64,000 nucleotides of DNA from NCBI RefSeq assembly GCF_004764705.1, contig NZ_SHLX01000009.1, forward strand, positions 62,001-126,000. Direction: 5' to 3'. Below, piece after piece: positions 23,678 through 29,933 of the stretch (within the stretch, counting starts at the first letter, position 1; each line of letters opens with the position of its first letter). A model generated the notes under the pieces. It saw only the letters and a list, made by a program, of their open reading frames with translations, was not told the origin of the DNA and did no database searches. This DNA comes from Paenibacillus cymbidii. Lineage in GTDB: Bacteria; Bacillota; Bacilli; Paenibacillales; NBRC-103111. The position numbers and the translations under genes are program-made.

Positions 23678-23930
23678 GCGACAACTGACGGACACTGAAC
23701 GCAAGATTCTGCAAATCCTTTGGAATTGCAATCATAACACAGCCATCCAGATTGATTTGGCCAAACTGGAACTGTATTCCGGCCGTAAGAAACCTGATAT
23801 ACTGAATTCGTTGCGCGAGTTGGCCGCGACTCACTATGTGGAGTGGGAAGAGAAGACGCTGATCGCGAAGGTTATCCAACTACCAGGAATACAGGCACCG
23901 GGACGACCATGGGGAGCATGGCCGGATTGA
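23667..23930 (+). CDS. Winged-helix-like small protein, second gene of the SOS unit
   Basis: An 87-aa protein; ATG 23667 is 9 nt from GGAGG (23653-23657) and lies inside the end of the previous gene. Residues 5-60 (LTDTERKILQILWNCNHNTA; KKPDILNSLRELAATHYVEW) look like a winged helix-turn-helix of the MarR/PadR type, with a wing formed by WEEKTLIAKVIQLPG. It is therefore likely a DNA-binding regulator co-induced during SOS, perhaps acting on prophage genes. The specific target is unknown. Confidence 0.7.
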   Translation: MHSERQLTDTERKILQILWNCNHNTAIQIDLAKLELYSGRKKPDILNSLRELAATHYVEWEEKTLIAKVIQLPGIQAPGRPWGAWPD

Positions 23931-23932
23931 TA

Positions 23933-23958
23933 AAGCCTCGAGAATTGCCTCGGGGCTT
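23933..23958 (+). terminator. Hairpin after the SOS unit
   Basis: AAGCCTCGAG (23933-23942) pairs with CTCGGGGCTT (23949-23958), 10 pairs with one G-U, 6-nt loop. No clear T tract follows, so termination is uncertain. Confidence 0.45.
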
Positions 23959-23985
23959 CTGGTACTTATTCTTGAAACAGGATAC

Positions 23986-24078
23986 GTTGTGACGACCGGC
24001 AGCACGCTTAACGAATGCGCAGCGGTGCTCGAGCGCACGCTGGATGCAGACGTATACGGGATTACGTGGGCGCGGTAG
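23986..24078 (+). pseudogene. comFC: comFC 3' remnant (ComF-type phosphoribosyltransferase), cut by prophage
   Basis: The thirty codons before TAG 24076-24078 read VVTTGSTLNECAAVLERTLD followed by ADVYGITWAR. This is the C-terminal end of ComF/GntX-family phosphoribosyltransferases: the PRPP loop DDVxTTGsT followed by a helix and a last strand ending LAR/WAR. The normal upstream residues DD are replaced by GY and the frame further left is not ComF-like. In Bacillus and relatives comFC lies directly before yvyF and flgM, as here. ComFC is needed for DNA uptake during transformation, so the lysogen should lack intact ComFC unless an alternative start and sequence compensates. Whether excision restores the gene needs the left junction. 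Confidence 0.82.
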
Positions 24079-24429
24079 AACGCGGTCATAGTTTTTGCAG
24101 CAAGCGTACTTGCTTCGAATAAGCCATGTTTGATTGGCTATTCCGTCAAAATTAGCGGGCAGCACGGAAATAGCCAGTAAAATCACTGGCTATTTCCGTG
24201 AAACGACCGATTTTGAGGCGTTTGGGTTGCATTAGCCAGTGTTTTCACTGGTTATTTTTGACGATCGGAGGGAAAGCGGACGAATAAGCCATTTTACATG
24301 GGCTATTTTAAAACAGGCGCGCTTCTGGCCCTGCTTACAGGTATATTTTCCCGATGTCACCTGTACAACTTGCCGTACAATAAGGTAAACTAGTCGTAGA
24401 ATTGTTGCAAGCTGGATAGGGGGAGTCCG
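24079..24429. other. Intergenic region between comFC remnant and yvyF
   Basis: No protein-coding region supported. Holds the four palindromes described separately (24117-24310). A further inverted pair, ACAGGT (24337-24342) and ACCTGT (24359-24364), lies before yvyF. No convincing sigma-A promoter for yvyF was found here. Confidence 0.6.
24117..24310. repeat. Cluster of four related palindromic elements (AGCCA...TGGCT)
   Basis: Element 1: AATAAGCCA (24118-24126) and TGGCTATT (24135-24142). Element 2: CACGGAAATAGCCAGT (24163-24178) and ACTGGCTATTTCCGTG (24185-24200), a perfect 16-bp stem with a 6-nt loop. Element 3: TAGCCAGTG (24233-24241) and CACTGGTTA (24246-24254), with one G-U pair and a T-rich tail. 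Element 4: ATAAGCCA (24284-24291) and TGGGCTAT (24299-24306). All share the core AGCCA/TGGCT with ATT outside. They may be REP-like repeats, or element 3 may terminate transcription. Confidence 0.75.
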
Positions 24430-24849
24430 ATGAATGTCGAAAATTGTCCGCGCTGCGGAAGGGTATTTGCCAAAAATTTTCGCGATATTTGTCCGGCGTG
24501 CATGAAGGATATCGACAACCAATACGAAACCGTGTACAAATATTTGAAAGAGAACCGCGGCTGCACCATCTCGGAGTTGAGCGAAGCTACCGATGTGCCG
24601 GTGAAGCAGATTACGAGGTTTATCCGGGAAGGGCGGATTTCGATCCGCAGCGCGCCCAATATCGGGTATCCGTGCGAGGTGTGCGGCACGCCGATCCGCG
24701 AGCATGCAATGTGCGAGTCTTGCCGCTTGCGGCTGGCCAAAGAAATGCAGAATTCCGACGAAGACCGGCAGCGCGCGGAAGCCAATCGGTTGAAAGAGAA
24801 CCAGATCAGCTTCAACATCAAGGACCGGTTGCAGGACCGTTTCCGCTAA
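24430..24849 (+). CDS. yvyF: Flagellar operon protein YvyF (TIGR03826 type)
   Basis: A 139-aa protein with an N-terminal zinc ribbon (CPRCGRVFAKNFRDICPACM), a helix-turn-helix-like middle (YLKENRGCTISELSEATDVP, VKQITRFIREGRISI) and a second zinc ribbon (CEVCGTPIREHAMCESCRLR). This is the layout of YvyF, encoded between comFC and flgM in Bacillus and Paenibacillus. The protein is thought to influence flagellar regulation. GGGGG at 24420-24424 precedes the ATG. A terminator at 24934-24972 separates it from flgM. Confidence 0.92.
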   Translation: MNVENCPRCGRVFAKNFRDICPACMKDIDNQYETVYKYLKENRGCTISELSEATDVPVKQITRFIREGRISIRSAPNIGYPCEVCGTPIREHAMCESCRLRLAKEMQNSDEDRQRAEANRLKENQISFNIKDRLQDRFR

Positions 24850-24912
24850 TCGGGCCCCGGTAGGTAATTGGATCGATTTTTGCGCGAATAATGTGACTTT
24901 TTTAACATAATA

Positions 24913-24940
24913 TAAAGTTTCTCCTTTTCCGTGCCGATAA
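24913..24940 (+). promoter_or_regulatory. Sigma-D promoter of the flgM operon
   Basis: TAAA (24913-24916), 16 nt, GCCGATAA (24933-24940), a near-perfect match to the Bacillus sigma-D consensus TAAA-N15-GCCGATAT. The -10 element is also the left arm of the terminator described next. Confidence 0.9.
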
Positions 24941-24972
24941 TAGAAGTAACAATTATCGGTCTTTTTATTTTT
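24934..24972 (+). terminator. Intrinsic terminator overlapping the sigma-D -10
   Basis: CCGATAAT (24934-24941) and ATTATCGG (24952-24959) form a perfect 8-bp stem with a 10-nt loop, followed by TCTTTTTATTTTT. RNA from upstream would contain the whole hairpin; RNA starting at the sigma-D promoter would lack the left arm. Confidence 0.75.
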
Positions 24973-24999
24973 CCGCGATAGATGATGAGGTGACAGTCC

Positions 25000-25278
25000 A
25001 TGAAGATCAACGAGACGGGCCGCATAGGGGCGGTGCAGCAGATCCGCCGTCACGACGCCAAGCTGGCCGGAATGGCCGACCGCAAGAAGATGAAGGACGA
25101 GGTGCAAATTTCGCCGGAGGCGAAGGAGCTTCTCGGCGCCAGGGGCGCAGCGTCCGCGCAACCGGTCAGCGAAGCCAGAAGACAGCTCGTGGAGCAGCTC
25201 AAGCATTCGGTGTCCGCAGGAACGTATTCCGTCGATCCGCGAACAGTCGCCGAACGGCTTTTGCCATACATCAAGTAA
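25000..25278 (+). CDS. flgM: Anti-sigma-D factor FlgM
   Basis: A 92-aa protein with the FlgM pattern: unstructured N-terminus starting MKINETGRIGAVQQIRR, a central DEVQISPEAKELL, and C-terminal helices ending SAGTYSVDPRTVAERLLPYI. It binds and inhibits sigma-D until the hook-basal body is complete and is then exported or inactivated. The start has a GAGGTGACA ribosome binding site. It is the first gene of an operon with flgN, flgK and flgL, controlled by a sigma-D promoter, so sigma-D controls its own inhibitor. Confidence 0.95.
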   Translation: MKINETGRIGAVQQIRRHDAKLAGMADRKKMKDEVQISPEAKELLGARGAASAQPVSEARRQLVEQLKHSVSAGTYSVDPRTVAERLLPYIK

Positions 25279-25302
25279 GTCAACATTTTCTCACAGGAAC
25301 GG

Positions 25303-25812
25303 GTGAAGCCGATGCCGGCAGGACGATTGATCCAATCGATGGCGCGCCTGGTCGAGCTGCACCGGGAGATGCTCGAGCTCGGCGAACGCAAGACCGAGAC
25401 GATCGTGCACAACCGCGTGGCGGAGCTCAACCAGATCGTGAACAAGGAATCCAAGCTGATCAAGCTGATCACCGAAACGGACCGCGAGCGCATCGAAGCG
25501 ATCGGGCAGTTTCTGATCGCCAAGGGCTATAAGCCGAATCCGTACGTCACGATCAGCGACTTGTCGAGAGTCGTCACGCGCGCGGAGGACAAGATGGCGC
25601 TTCTCGCCGAACAGGCCGAGCTGGCCGGTGTGCTGCAGAAGCTCAAGGAACGCAACGCGCTTAACCAGCAGCTGATCGAGCACTCGCTGTCTTTTATCGA
25701 CTATTCGCTCAACGTGATGACCGGCTTTGACGATAACGGCGCTACTTACCAGCACCCGGGCCAGACGACTCACTATACGCAGCGCTCGGGGCTGTTCGAT
25801 ACGAGAGCCTAG
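25303..25812 (+). CDS. flgN: Flagellar export chaperone FlgN
   Basis: A 169-aa all-helical protein. GTG 25303 lies 4-5 nt after AGGA; ATG 25312 is an alternative. Segments such as LVELHREMLELGERKTETIV, NKESKLIKLITETDRERIEA and LNQQLIEHSLSFIDYSLNVM fit FlgN/FliT-type chaperones that guard the C-termini of FlgK and FlgL. It is placed directly before flgK, as in Bacillus (yvyG). The C-terminal tail is disordered. Confidence 0.9.
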   Translation: MKPMPAGRLIQSMARLVELHREMLELGERKTETIVHNRVAELNQIVNKESKLIKLITETDRERIEAIGQFLIAKGYKPNPYVTISDLSRVVTRAEDKMALLAEQAELAGVLQKLKERNALNQQLIEHSLSFIDYSLNVMTGFDDNGATYQHPGQTTHYTQRSGLFDTRA

Positions 25813-25836
25813 CAAGCGGGAAGGGGAACAACACCA

Positions 25837-27381
25837 ATGCGTTCTACATTTCATTTGCTGGAAACGGCCCAGCGCGCGTTGTTCACGCAGCAAGCCGCAT
25901 TGCAGACGACGGGGCAGAACGTGGCCAACGCCAACACCGCCGGCTATTCCAGACAAGTTGTCAATATGCAAGCCACTCGCCCGATCGAAGCCGTCGGCAT
26001 GTCCCATTCGACCGTTCCCGGTCAGCTCGGTACGGGCGTCGAGTTCGGATCGATTACCCGCATAAGAGAGAAGTTTCTCGACGACCAGTTCCGCAACGAG
26101 AACAAGACGCTCGGCAGTTGGACGGTTCGCCAGGATACGCTTGAGAAGCTGGAGTCCATTATCAACGAGCCGTCCGATACGGGCGTGCGCACCGTAATGG
26201 AGAATTTTTGGAAAGCCTGGTCGGACTTGAGCAAAGACCCGGAGAAGACCGACGGCCGCAAGATCGTCCGCGAGAACGCGCTTGCGCTGGCCGATGCGTT
26301 CAATTCGACAAGCAAGCAGTTGAGCGATCTGAGCAGCGATTTGACGCAGAACATCGGTGTGAACGTCGGACAGGCGAATACGCTGCTGACGACCATTGCC
26401 AGCCTGAACGGGGAAATCATGCGGGTGGAAACGTTCGGCGACAATGCCAACGATCTGCGCGACCAGCGCGATTTGCTGACCGATCAGCTGTCCAAGATCA
26501 TGAATATTCAAGTGCAGGATACGGATACGGGATATACGATCACGATGGGCAGCGTGCAATTGCTCGAGTTCGATACGCCAACGGAGCTGACTTCGCAAAT
26601 GATGACGGATGCGTTCTCCGCGGGCGATTTGAACAGCGGCGAACTATACGGCATGATTTATTCGCGCGATCAATACGTCGCCAATTACCAGCAGGAACTG
26701 GACAAGCTGGCGAACACGTTCGCCAACGGGGCGGTTACCATCACGATCCCGAAGGGATCGATATTGCCGGAAGGCACCGAACTGGACGGTGTCGTGTACA
26801 CCGGAGATACGAGACTGCTCACGGAAGATTTGACCGTAACCGTAAACGGCATCAACGGCCTTCACAGGCTTGGTTACACGTTCGACGGCACGTCGGACGC
26901 GGGCGGCGATTTTTTTGTCGGCACGGACGCGGCTTCCTTCCAGGTCAGCGAGGAGATCAAAGGAAACGCCAACTTGATCGCCACTTCCATGCGTACAACG
27001 GGAACGGAAGCTGACGATCCCGTAATCAAGGGCAACAACACGCTGGCTCTGCTGATGTCGCAGTTGAAGGATCGGAAGTTCACGTTCCCTTCAGGCGAAG
27101 GAGGCTCGGACACGATCGCGACGGTGGACGACTATTTCCGGTCGTTCGTAGGGCAATTGGGCGTGCAGACGCTGGAGGCGACGCGCCAAGCGACGAATCA
27201 GCAAATTCTGGTCAATCAGGTCGATTCGCGGCGGATGGCCGTGAGCAGCGTTTCGCTCGACGAAGAAATGTCGAACATGATTAAGTTTCAGCATGCTTAC
27301 GGCGCCGCCGCCCGGGTGATGACCGTATTCGACGAAATGCTCGACAAGATCATCAACGGCATGGGTGTCGTTGGCAGATAA
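25837..27381 (+). CDS. flgK: Flagellar hook-associated protein 1 (FlgK)
   Basis: A 514-aa protein. The N-terminal rod/hook signature (FHLLETAQRALFTQQAALQT, GQNVANANTAGYSRQVVNM) and the C-terminal flg_bbr_C motif (VSLDEEMSNMIKFQHAYGAA) are both present, with a variable D2 region between. FlgK joins hook to filament. AAGGGGAA lies before the ATG. Length is near the typical Bacillus FlgK (about 500 aa). The gene follows flgN by 24 nt. Confidence 0.96.
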   Translation: MRSTFHLLETAQRALFTQQAALQTTGQNVANANTAGYSRQVVNMQATRPIEAVGMSHSTVPGQLGTGVEFGSITRIREKFLDDQFRNENKTLGSWTVRQDTLEKLESIINEPSDTGVRTVMENFWKAWSDLSKDPEKTDGRKIVRENALALADAFNSTSKQLSDLSSDLTQNIGVNVGQANTLLTTIASLNGEIMRVETFGDNANDLRDQRDLLTDQLSKIMNIQVQDTDTGYTITMGSVQLLEFDTPTELTSQMMTDAFSAGDLNSGELYGMIYSRDQYVANYQQELDKLANTFANGAVTITIPKGSILPEGTELDGVVYTGDTRLLTEDLTVTVNGINGLHRLGYTFDGTSDAGGDFFVGTDAASFQVSEEIKGNANLIATSMRTTGTEADDPVIKGNNTLALLMSQLKDRKFTFPSGEGGSDTIATVDDYFRSFVGQLGVQTLEATRQATNQQILVNQVDSRRMAVSSVSLDEEMSNMIKFQHAYGAAARVMTVFDEMLDKIINGMGVVGR

Positions 27382-27433
27382 GCAGATAACAGGATAGTTC
27401 CGTGACAAGCGGTCAGGAAGGAGCATTCGCGCG

Positions 27434-28357
27434 ATGCCGGCAAGAGTGACGCAAGGGATGATTAATGCCCAGCTCATGAGAAATTTGAGCTCCAATTTGC
27501 AGCGCATGGATAAATGGCAGAACCAGTTGACGACAGGTCGCCGCATCAACGCGCCCTCCGACGATCCGGTCGGCATTACGTTTTCGCTTCGTTACCGGAC
27601 CGAACTGGCGGCCAACGACCAATACCAGCGCAATGTCGATTCGGCGATCTCGGCGCTGGATTACGTCGACACGACGATGAATCAGGCCGGCGAAGTGATG
27701 CAGCGGCTGCGCGAATTGGCCGTATCGGGGGCAACCGATACGAACCCGCAGACGGCACGGGACGCCATCAAGAATGAAGTCAAGCAGTTGTACGATCAAC
27801 TGGTCGGGATCGGCAACAGCAGCTTCAACGGCAAATTTGTGTTCAACGGCCAATTGACGGATACACAGCCGTACTCGACGGAGCCGATTTCGGACGATCC
27901 GGATGCGATTCACGCGCAAGACAACAGCACCGATACCGGAGAAATCCTGTACCAGCTTGGCGCGGGGACGCAGATCGCCACCAACATTACCGGCGACTCC
28001 TTTTTCGGCGCTGCCGGTGACGAGGATAATGCATTCCAGGTTATTACGGACCTGTATAACAGCTTAAACAACGGCGATACGAACGGCGTTTCGCAGGCGC
28101 TTGGCAAGATCGATTCGCGCATCGACAAGATGCTCCAGATCCGTTCGGAGGTCGGGGCAAGGTCGAACCGGATCGAACTGATCCAGCAGCGGCTGACCGA
28201 TATCGACACGAACTTGCAGGCGCTTCAGTCGAAGACGGAGGATGCCGATATTCCCGGCGTCATCACCAACCTGAAGATGGCCGAAAACGTATACCAGTCC
28301 TCGCTCTCTGTTGGCGCCCAACTGATTAAGCCGAGTCTGGTGGATTTCCTTAAGTAA
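27434..28357 (+). CDS. flgL: Flagellar hook-associated protein 3 (FlgL)
   Basis: A 307-aa flagellin-related protein: N-terminal VTQGMINAQLMRNLSSNLQR and QNQLTTGRRINAPSDDPVG, and a C-terminal coiled region with RSEVGARSNRIELIQQRLTD and KMAENVYQSSLSVGAQLIK. This is the second junction protein between hook and filament. A strong AGGAAGGAG precedes the ATG. Length is standard. Confidence 0.95.
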   Translation: MPARVTQGMINAQLMRNLSSNLQRMDKWQNQLTTGRRINAPSDDPVGITFSLRYRTELAANDQYQRNVDSAISALDYVDTTMNQAGEVMQRLRELAVSGATDTNPQTARDAIKNEVKQLYDQLVGIGNSSFNGKFVFNGQLTDTQPYSTEPISDDPDAIHAQDNSTDTGEILYQLGAGTQIATNITGDSFFGAAGDEDNAFQVITDLYNSLNNGDTNGVSQALGKIDSRIDKMLQIRSEVGARSNRIELIQQRLTDIDTNLQALQSKTEDADIPGVITNLKMAENVYQSSLSVGAQLIKPSLVDFLK

Positions 28358-28372
28358 GGGTGGTGACCTTTC

Positions 28373-28948
28373 GTGACGATGATTCCGTTCCCGCAAATTG
28401 AAATTCGGCAAACGCCGGCGAAGCTGGGCATCGACGCGGATTTGGGCGAATACAGCATCCGGCAGCCGAAAGCGACGTACGAAATGAAACGGATTCCTTC
28501 GCAGTTGGAAATCCATTCGCAGCAAGCCGATATGAAGATCGACCAGATGCGGGCCTGGGACGCGCTCGGTTTGGGCAATGTGCTGGAATCGATGCATCGC
28601 ATTTATGCGCAGGCGCGCACCGTGGCGCTGCAAGGGATCGAACGGATCGTGCAGGACGGCAACCGAATGGCCGCCATTCATACCGGGGAGAATGCGATTG
28701 CGGAAATTGCGAAACGATGGGGACAATCCAGGCAGGAGTTCGATTATTACGGTCCTGCCTCCATTGATAATGTGGATGTCGAATTCCATGCTCGCAAGCC
28801 TAACATTGTCGTGACGGACGGAAGAATCGAAGTAAACGCCAGACCGAACCGGCCGGAAATCGATTATACGCGGGGCAAGCTGGATATTTATGTACTGCAA
28901 TACGGCAAGGTCGACATCATGCCGCCGCAAATTGATTTGAAGCTGTAA
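28373..28948 (+). CDS. DUF6470 family protein (YviE-like)
   Basis: A 191-aa protein located between flgL and fliW, the place of yviE in Bacillus. It begins MIPFPQIEIRQTPAKLGIDA, has a central helix pair (HRIYAQARTVALQGIERIVQ), and repeats short segments such as QPKATYEMKRIPSQLEI and RPEIDYTRGKLDIYVLQYGK. The pattern (P-x-I-x-I/L) recalls DUF6470, found in flagellar operons of Bacilli. The biochemical role is not established. GTG 28373 or ATG 28379 may be the start; it ends the flgM operon before a terminator. Confidence 0.85.
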   Translation: MTMIPFPQIEIRQTPAKLGIDADLGEYSIRQPKATYEMKRIPSQLEIHSQQADMKIDQMRAWDALGLGNVLESMHRIYAQARTVALQGIERIVQDGNRMAAIHTGENAIAEIAKRWGQSRQEFDYYGPASIDNVDVEFHARKPNIVVTDGRIEVNARPNRPEIDYTRGKLDIYVLQYGKVDIMPPQIDLKL

Positions 28949-28959
28949 ACGGGTATAAT
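28932..28959 (+). promoter_or_regulatory. Sigma-A-type promoter of fliW-csrA
   Basis: TTGATT (28932-28937), 16-nt spacer, TATAAT (28954-28959). Starts at about 28966, inside the left arm of the terminator that ends the upstream operon. Confidence 0.6.
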
Positions 28960-28960
28960 C

Positions 28961-28993
28961 AAAGCTATAGGCCGAAAGCCATAGCTTTTTTTC
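28961..28993 (+). terminator. Intrinsic terminator between DUF6470 gene and fliW
   Basis: AAAGCTATaGGC (28961-28972) pairs with GCCATAGCTTT (28978-28988), one bulged A, 5-nt loop, followed by TTTTCT. Confidence 0.8.
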
Positions 28994-29025
28994 TATTCTG
29001 GGAGATGGACGGGAGAGGATCGACC

Positions 29026-29472
29026 GTGAAATTGGAAACGCTAAGCTTGGGGGCTGTGGAGTACGGGGAGGAAGACGTCTATTCGTTTGAACAGGGCGTG
29101 CCCGGTTTCGAAGAACTGCAGCGCTATCTTGTCATTCAGCCGGATCGCGAGCTTCCATTCTGCTTCATGCAATCGACGGAGGATGCCAGCATCTCGTTTA
29201 TTGTGATGAACCCGTTCCTGTTGTTCCCGGATTACCAATTCGATCTCAGCCAAGCCGTCAAGGACGAACTGCTGATCGGATCGGATTCCGCGATCGCCGT
29301 CTGGTGCATCGTCAGCGTGGGAGACCGACAGGAAGCGACGATCAATTTGCTGGCCCCGATTGTGCTGAACATCGATGCAAAAAAAGGAAGACAGATCATT
29401 CTGCACCAGTCGGCGTACAAAACGAAACATCCGTTAACAGGCCTGTCGAATCAAGAGGCGACGACGGTATAA
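29026..29472 (+). CDS. fliW: Flagellar assembly factor FliW
   Basis: About 148 aa from GTG 29026, preferred to ATG 29005 because GGGAGAGGA lies 6-14 nt before the GTG and FliW proteins begin close to this point. It contains VYSFEQGVPGFEELQRYLVI, FCFMQSTEDASISFIVMNPF and LNLLAPIVLN-like core (INLLAPIVLNIDAKKGRQII), all standard FliW motifs. FliW binds flagellin and, when free, CsrA, so it senses flagellin level. It is encoded with csrA and directly before hag, making a homeostatic loop. Confidence 0.95.
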   Translation: MKLETLSLGAVEYGEEDVYSFEQGVPGFEELQRYLVIQPDRELPFCFMQSTEDASISFIVMNPFLLFPDYQFDLSQAVKDELLIGSDSAIAVWCIVSVGDRQEATINLLAPIVLNIDAKKGRQIILHQSAYKTKHPLTGLSNQEATTV

Positions 29473-29487
29473 GAGAGGGGGAGCGGC

Positions 29488-29721
29488 ATGCTGGTATTGG
29501 CACGCAAGAAAGGCGAGTCCATTATGATCGGCGATCAGGTCGAGCTTACGGTGCTAAGCGTGGACGGCGACACGATCAAAATAGGCATCAGCGCCCCGAA
29601 AGATGTCGAAGTGTATCGCAAGGAAATCTACGACAGCATCCGTCAAACGAATGTGGAGGCATCGCAATCGGCGCAAAATTCGGGCCGGTTGAGCGACATG
29701 CTGCGAAAAAAATCCAAATAA
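29488..29721 (+). CDS. csrA: Carbon storage regulator CsrA
   Basis: A 77-aa RNA-binding protein starting MLVLARKKGESIMIGDQVEL, with IKIGISAPKDVEVYRKEIYD. These are the residues forming the RNA-binding surfaces (L4, R6, R44) in CsrA. In Bacillus CsrA blocks hag translation and is antagonised by FliW. The GAGAGGGGGAG ribosome binding site is strong. The leader of the hag gene 200 nt downstream shows two matching sites. Confidence 0.97.
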   Translation: MLVLARKKGESIMIGDQVELTVLSVDGDTIKIGISAPKDVEVYRKEIYDSIRQTNVEASQSAQNSGRLSDMLRKKSK

Positions 29722-29807
29722 AACGATTTTTGTGATTTGGGTTGCTTCAACCGTCAAAATGATGCGGAAATTCCGCGAAATCTCGCGAAAAAAAATAATT
29801 TCCCTCT

Positions 29808-29834
29808 TCATTTCTCGCAAACGGATTACGATAA
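29808..29834 (+). promoter_or_regulatory. Possible sigma-D promoter of hag
   Basis: TCAT (29808-29811), 15 nt, TACGATAA (29827-29834). It keeps the CGATA core and spacing of sigma-D promoters but deviates at the -35. No better promoter is visible ahead of flagellin. Confidence 0.4.
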
Positions 29835-29888
29835 AGATACTAGACACTATTTTGCAGGGCGGCCGACCTGCGGAATAGTAATACTATG

Positions 29889-29924
29889 TCCACACGGATG
29901 TGGAAAACACAACTTCAAGGAGGA
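29889..29924 (+). promoter_or_regulatory. Two likely CsrA-binding sites in the hag leader
   Basis: Site 1: stem TCCACA (29889-29894)/TGTGGA (29899-29904) presenting CGGA in the loop; ACACGGATGT resembles the CsrA consensus RUACARGGAUGU. Site 2: TTCAAGGAGGA (29914-29924), which is the ribosome binding site. Another hairpin with arms GCAGG/CCTGC is at 29854-29871. The arrangement copies BS2/BS1 of Bacillus hag. Confidence 0.7.
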
Positions 29925-29933
29925 AGAATTGAC

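Larger units (their letters stand above)
1..23985 (+). mobile_element. Prophage, right-hand part (siphovirus type), left end outside window
   Basis: All genes from the window start to about 23985 are on the plus strand and follow the order of a long-tailed phage late region: scaffold tail, capsid, connectors, tail completion, major tail protein, chaperone pair, tape measure, Dit, fibres, Tal, holin, lysin. Cargo genes and a LexA-boxed unit follow the lysin. The right boundary is placed where the C-terminal codons of comFC begin (23986), because sequence to the left is phage-like or unrelated and sequence to the right is the normal chromosomal neighbourhood of comFC (yvyF, flgM). Integrase, repressor, replication genes and terminase would lie to the left and are not seen. 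The exact attachment core cannot be set without the other junction. Confidence 0.88.

Noticed and set aside
24117-24310. Possible CRISPR array
   Set aside because: The repeats are palindromes of different length and sequence with irregular spacing and no constant direct repeat of 23-37 nt.
24232-25206. A 324-codon minus-strand frame across the palindromes, yvyF and flgM
   Set aside because: Crosses two recognised plus-strand genes and a promoter; no domain or ribosome binding site.
29886-29933. Upstream ATG at 29886 as flagellin start
   Set aside because: Would add 16 residues foreign to flagellins and lies in the CsrA-site hairpin; ATG 29934 has the ribosome binding site and the conserved MRINHN start.
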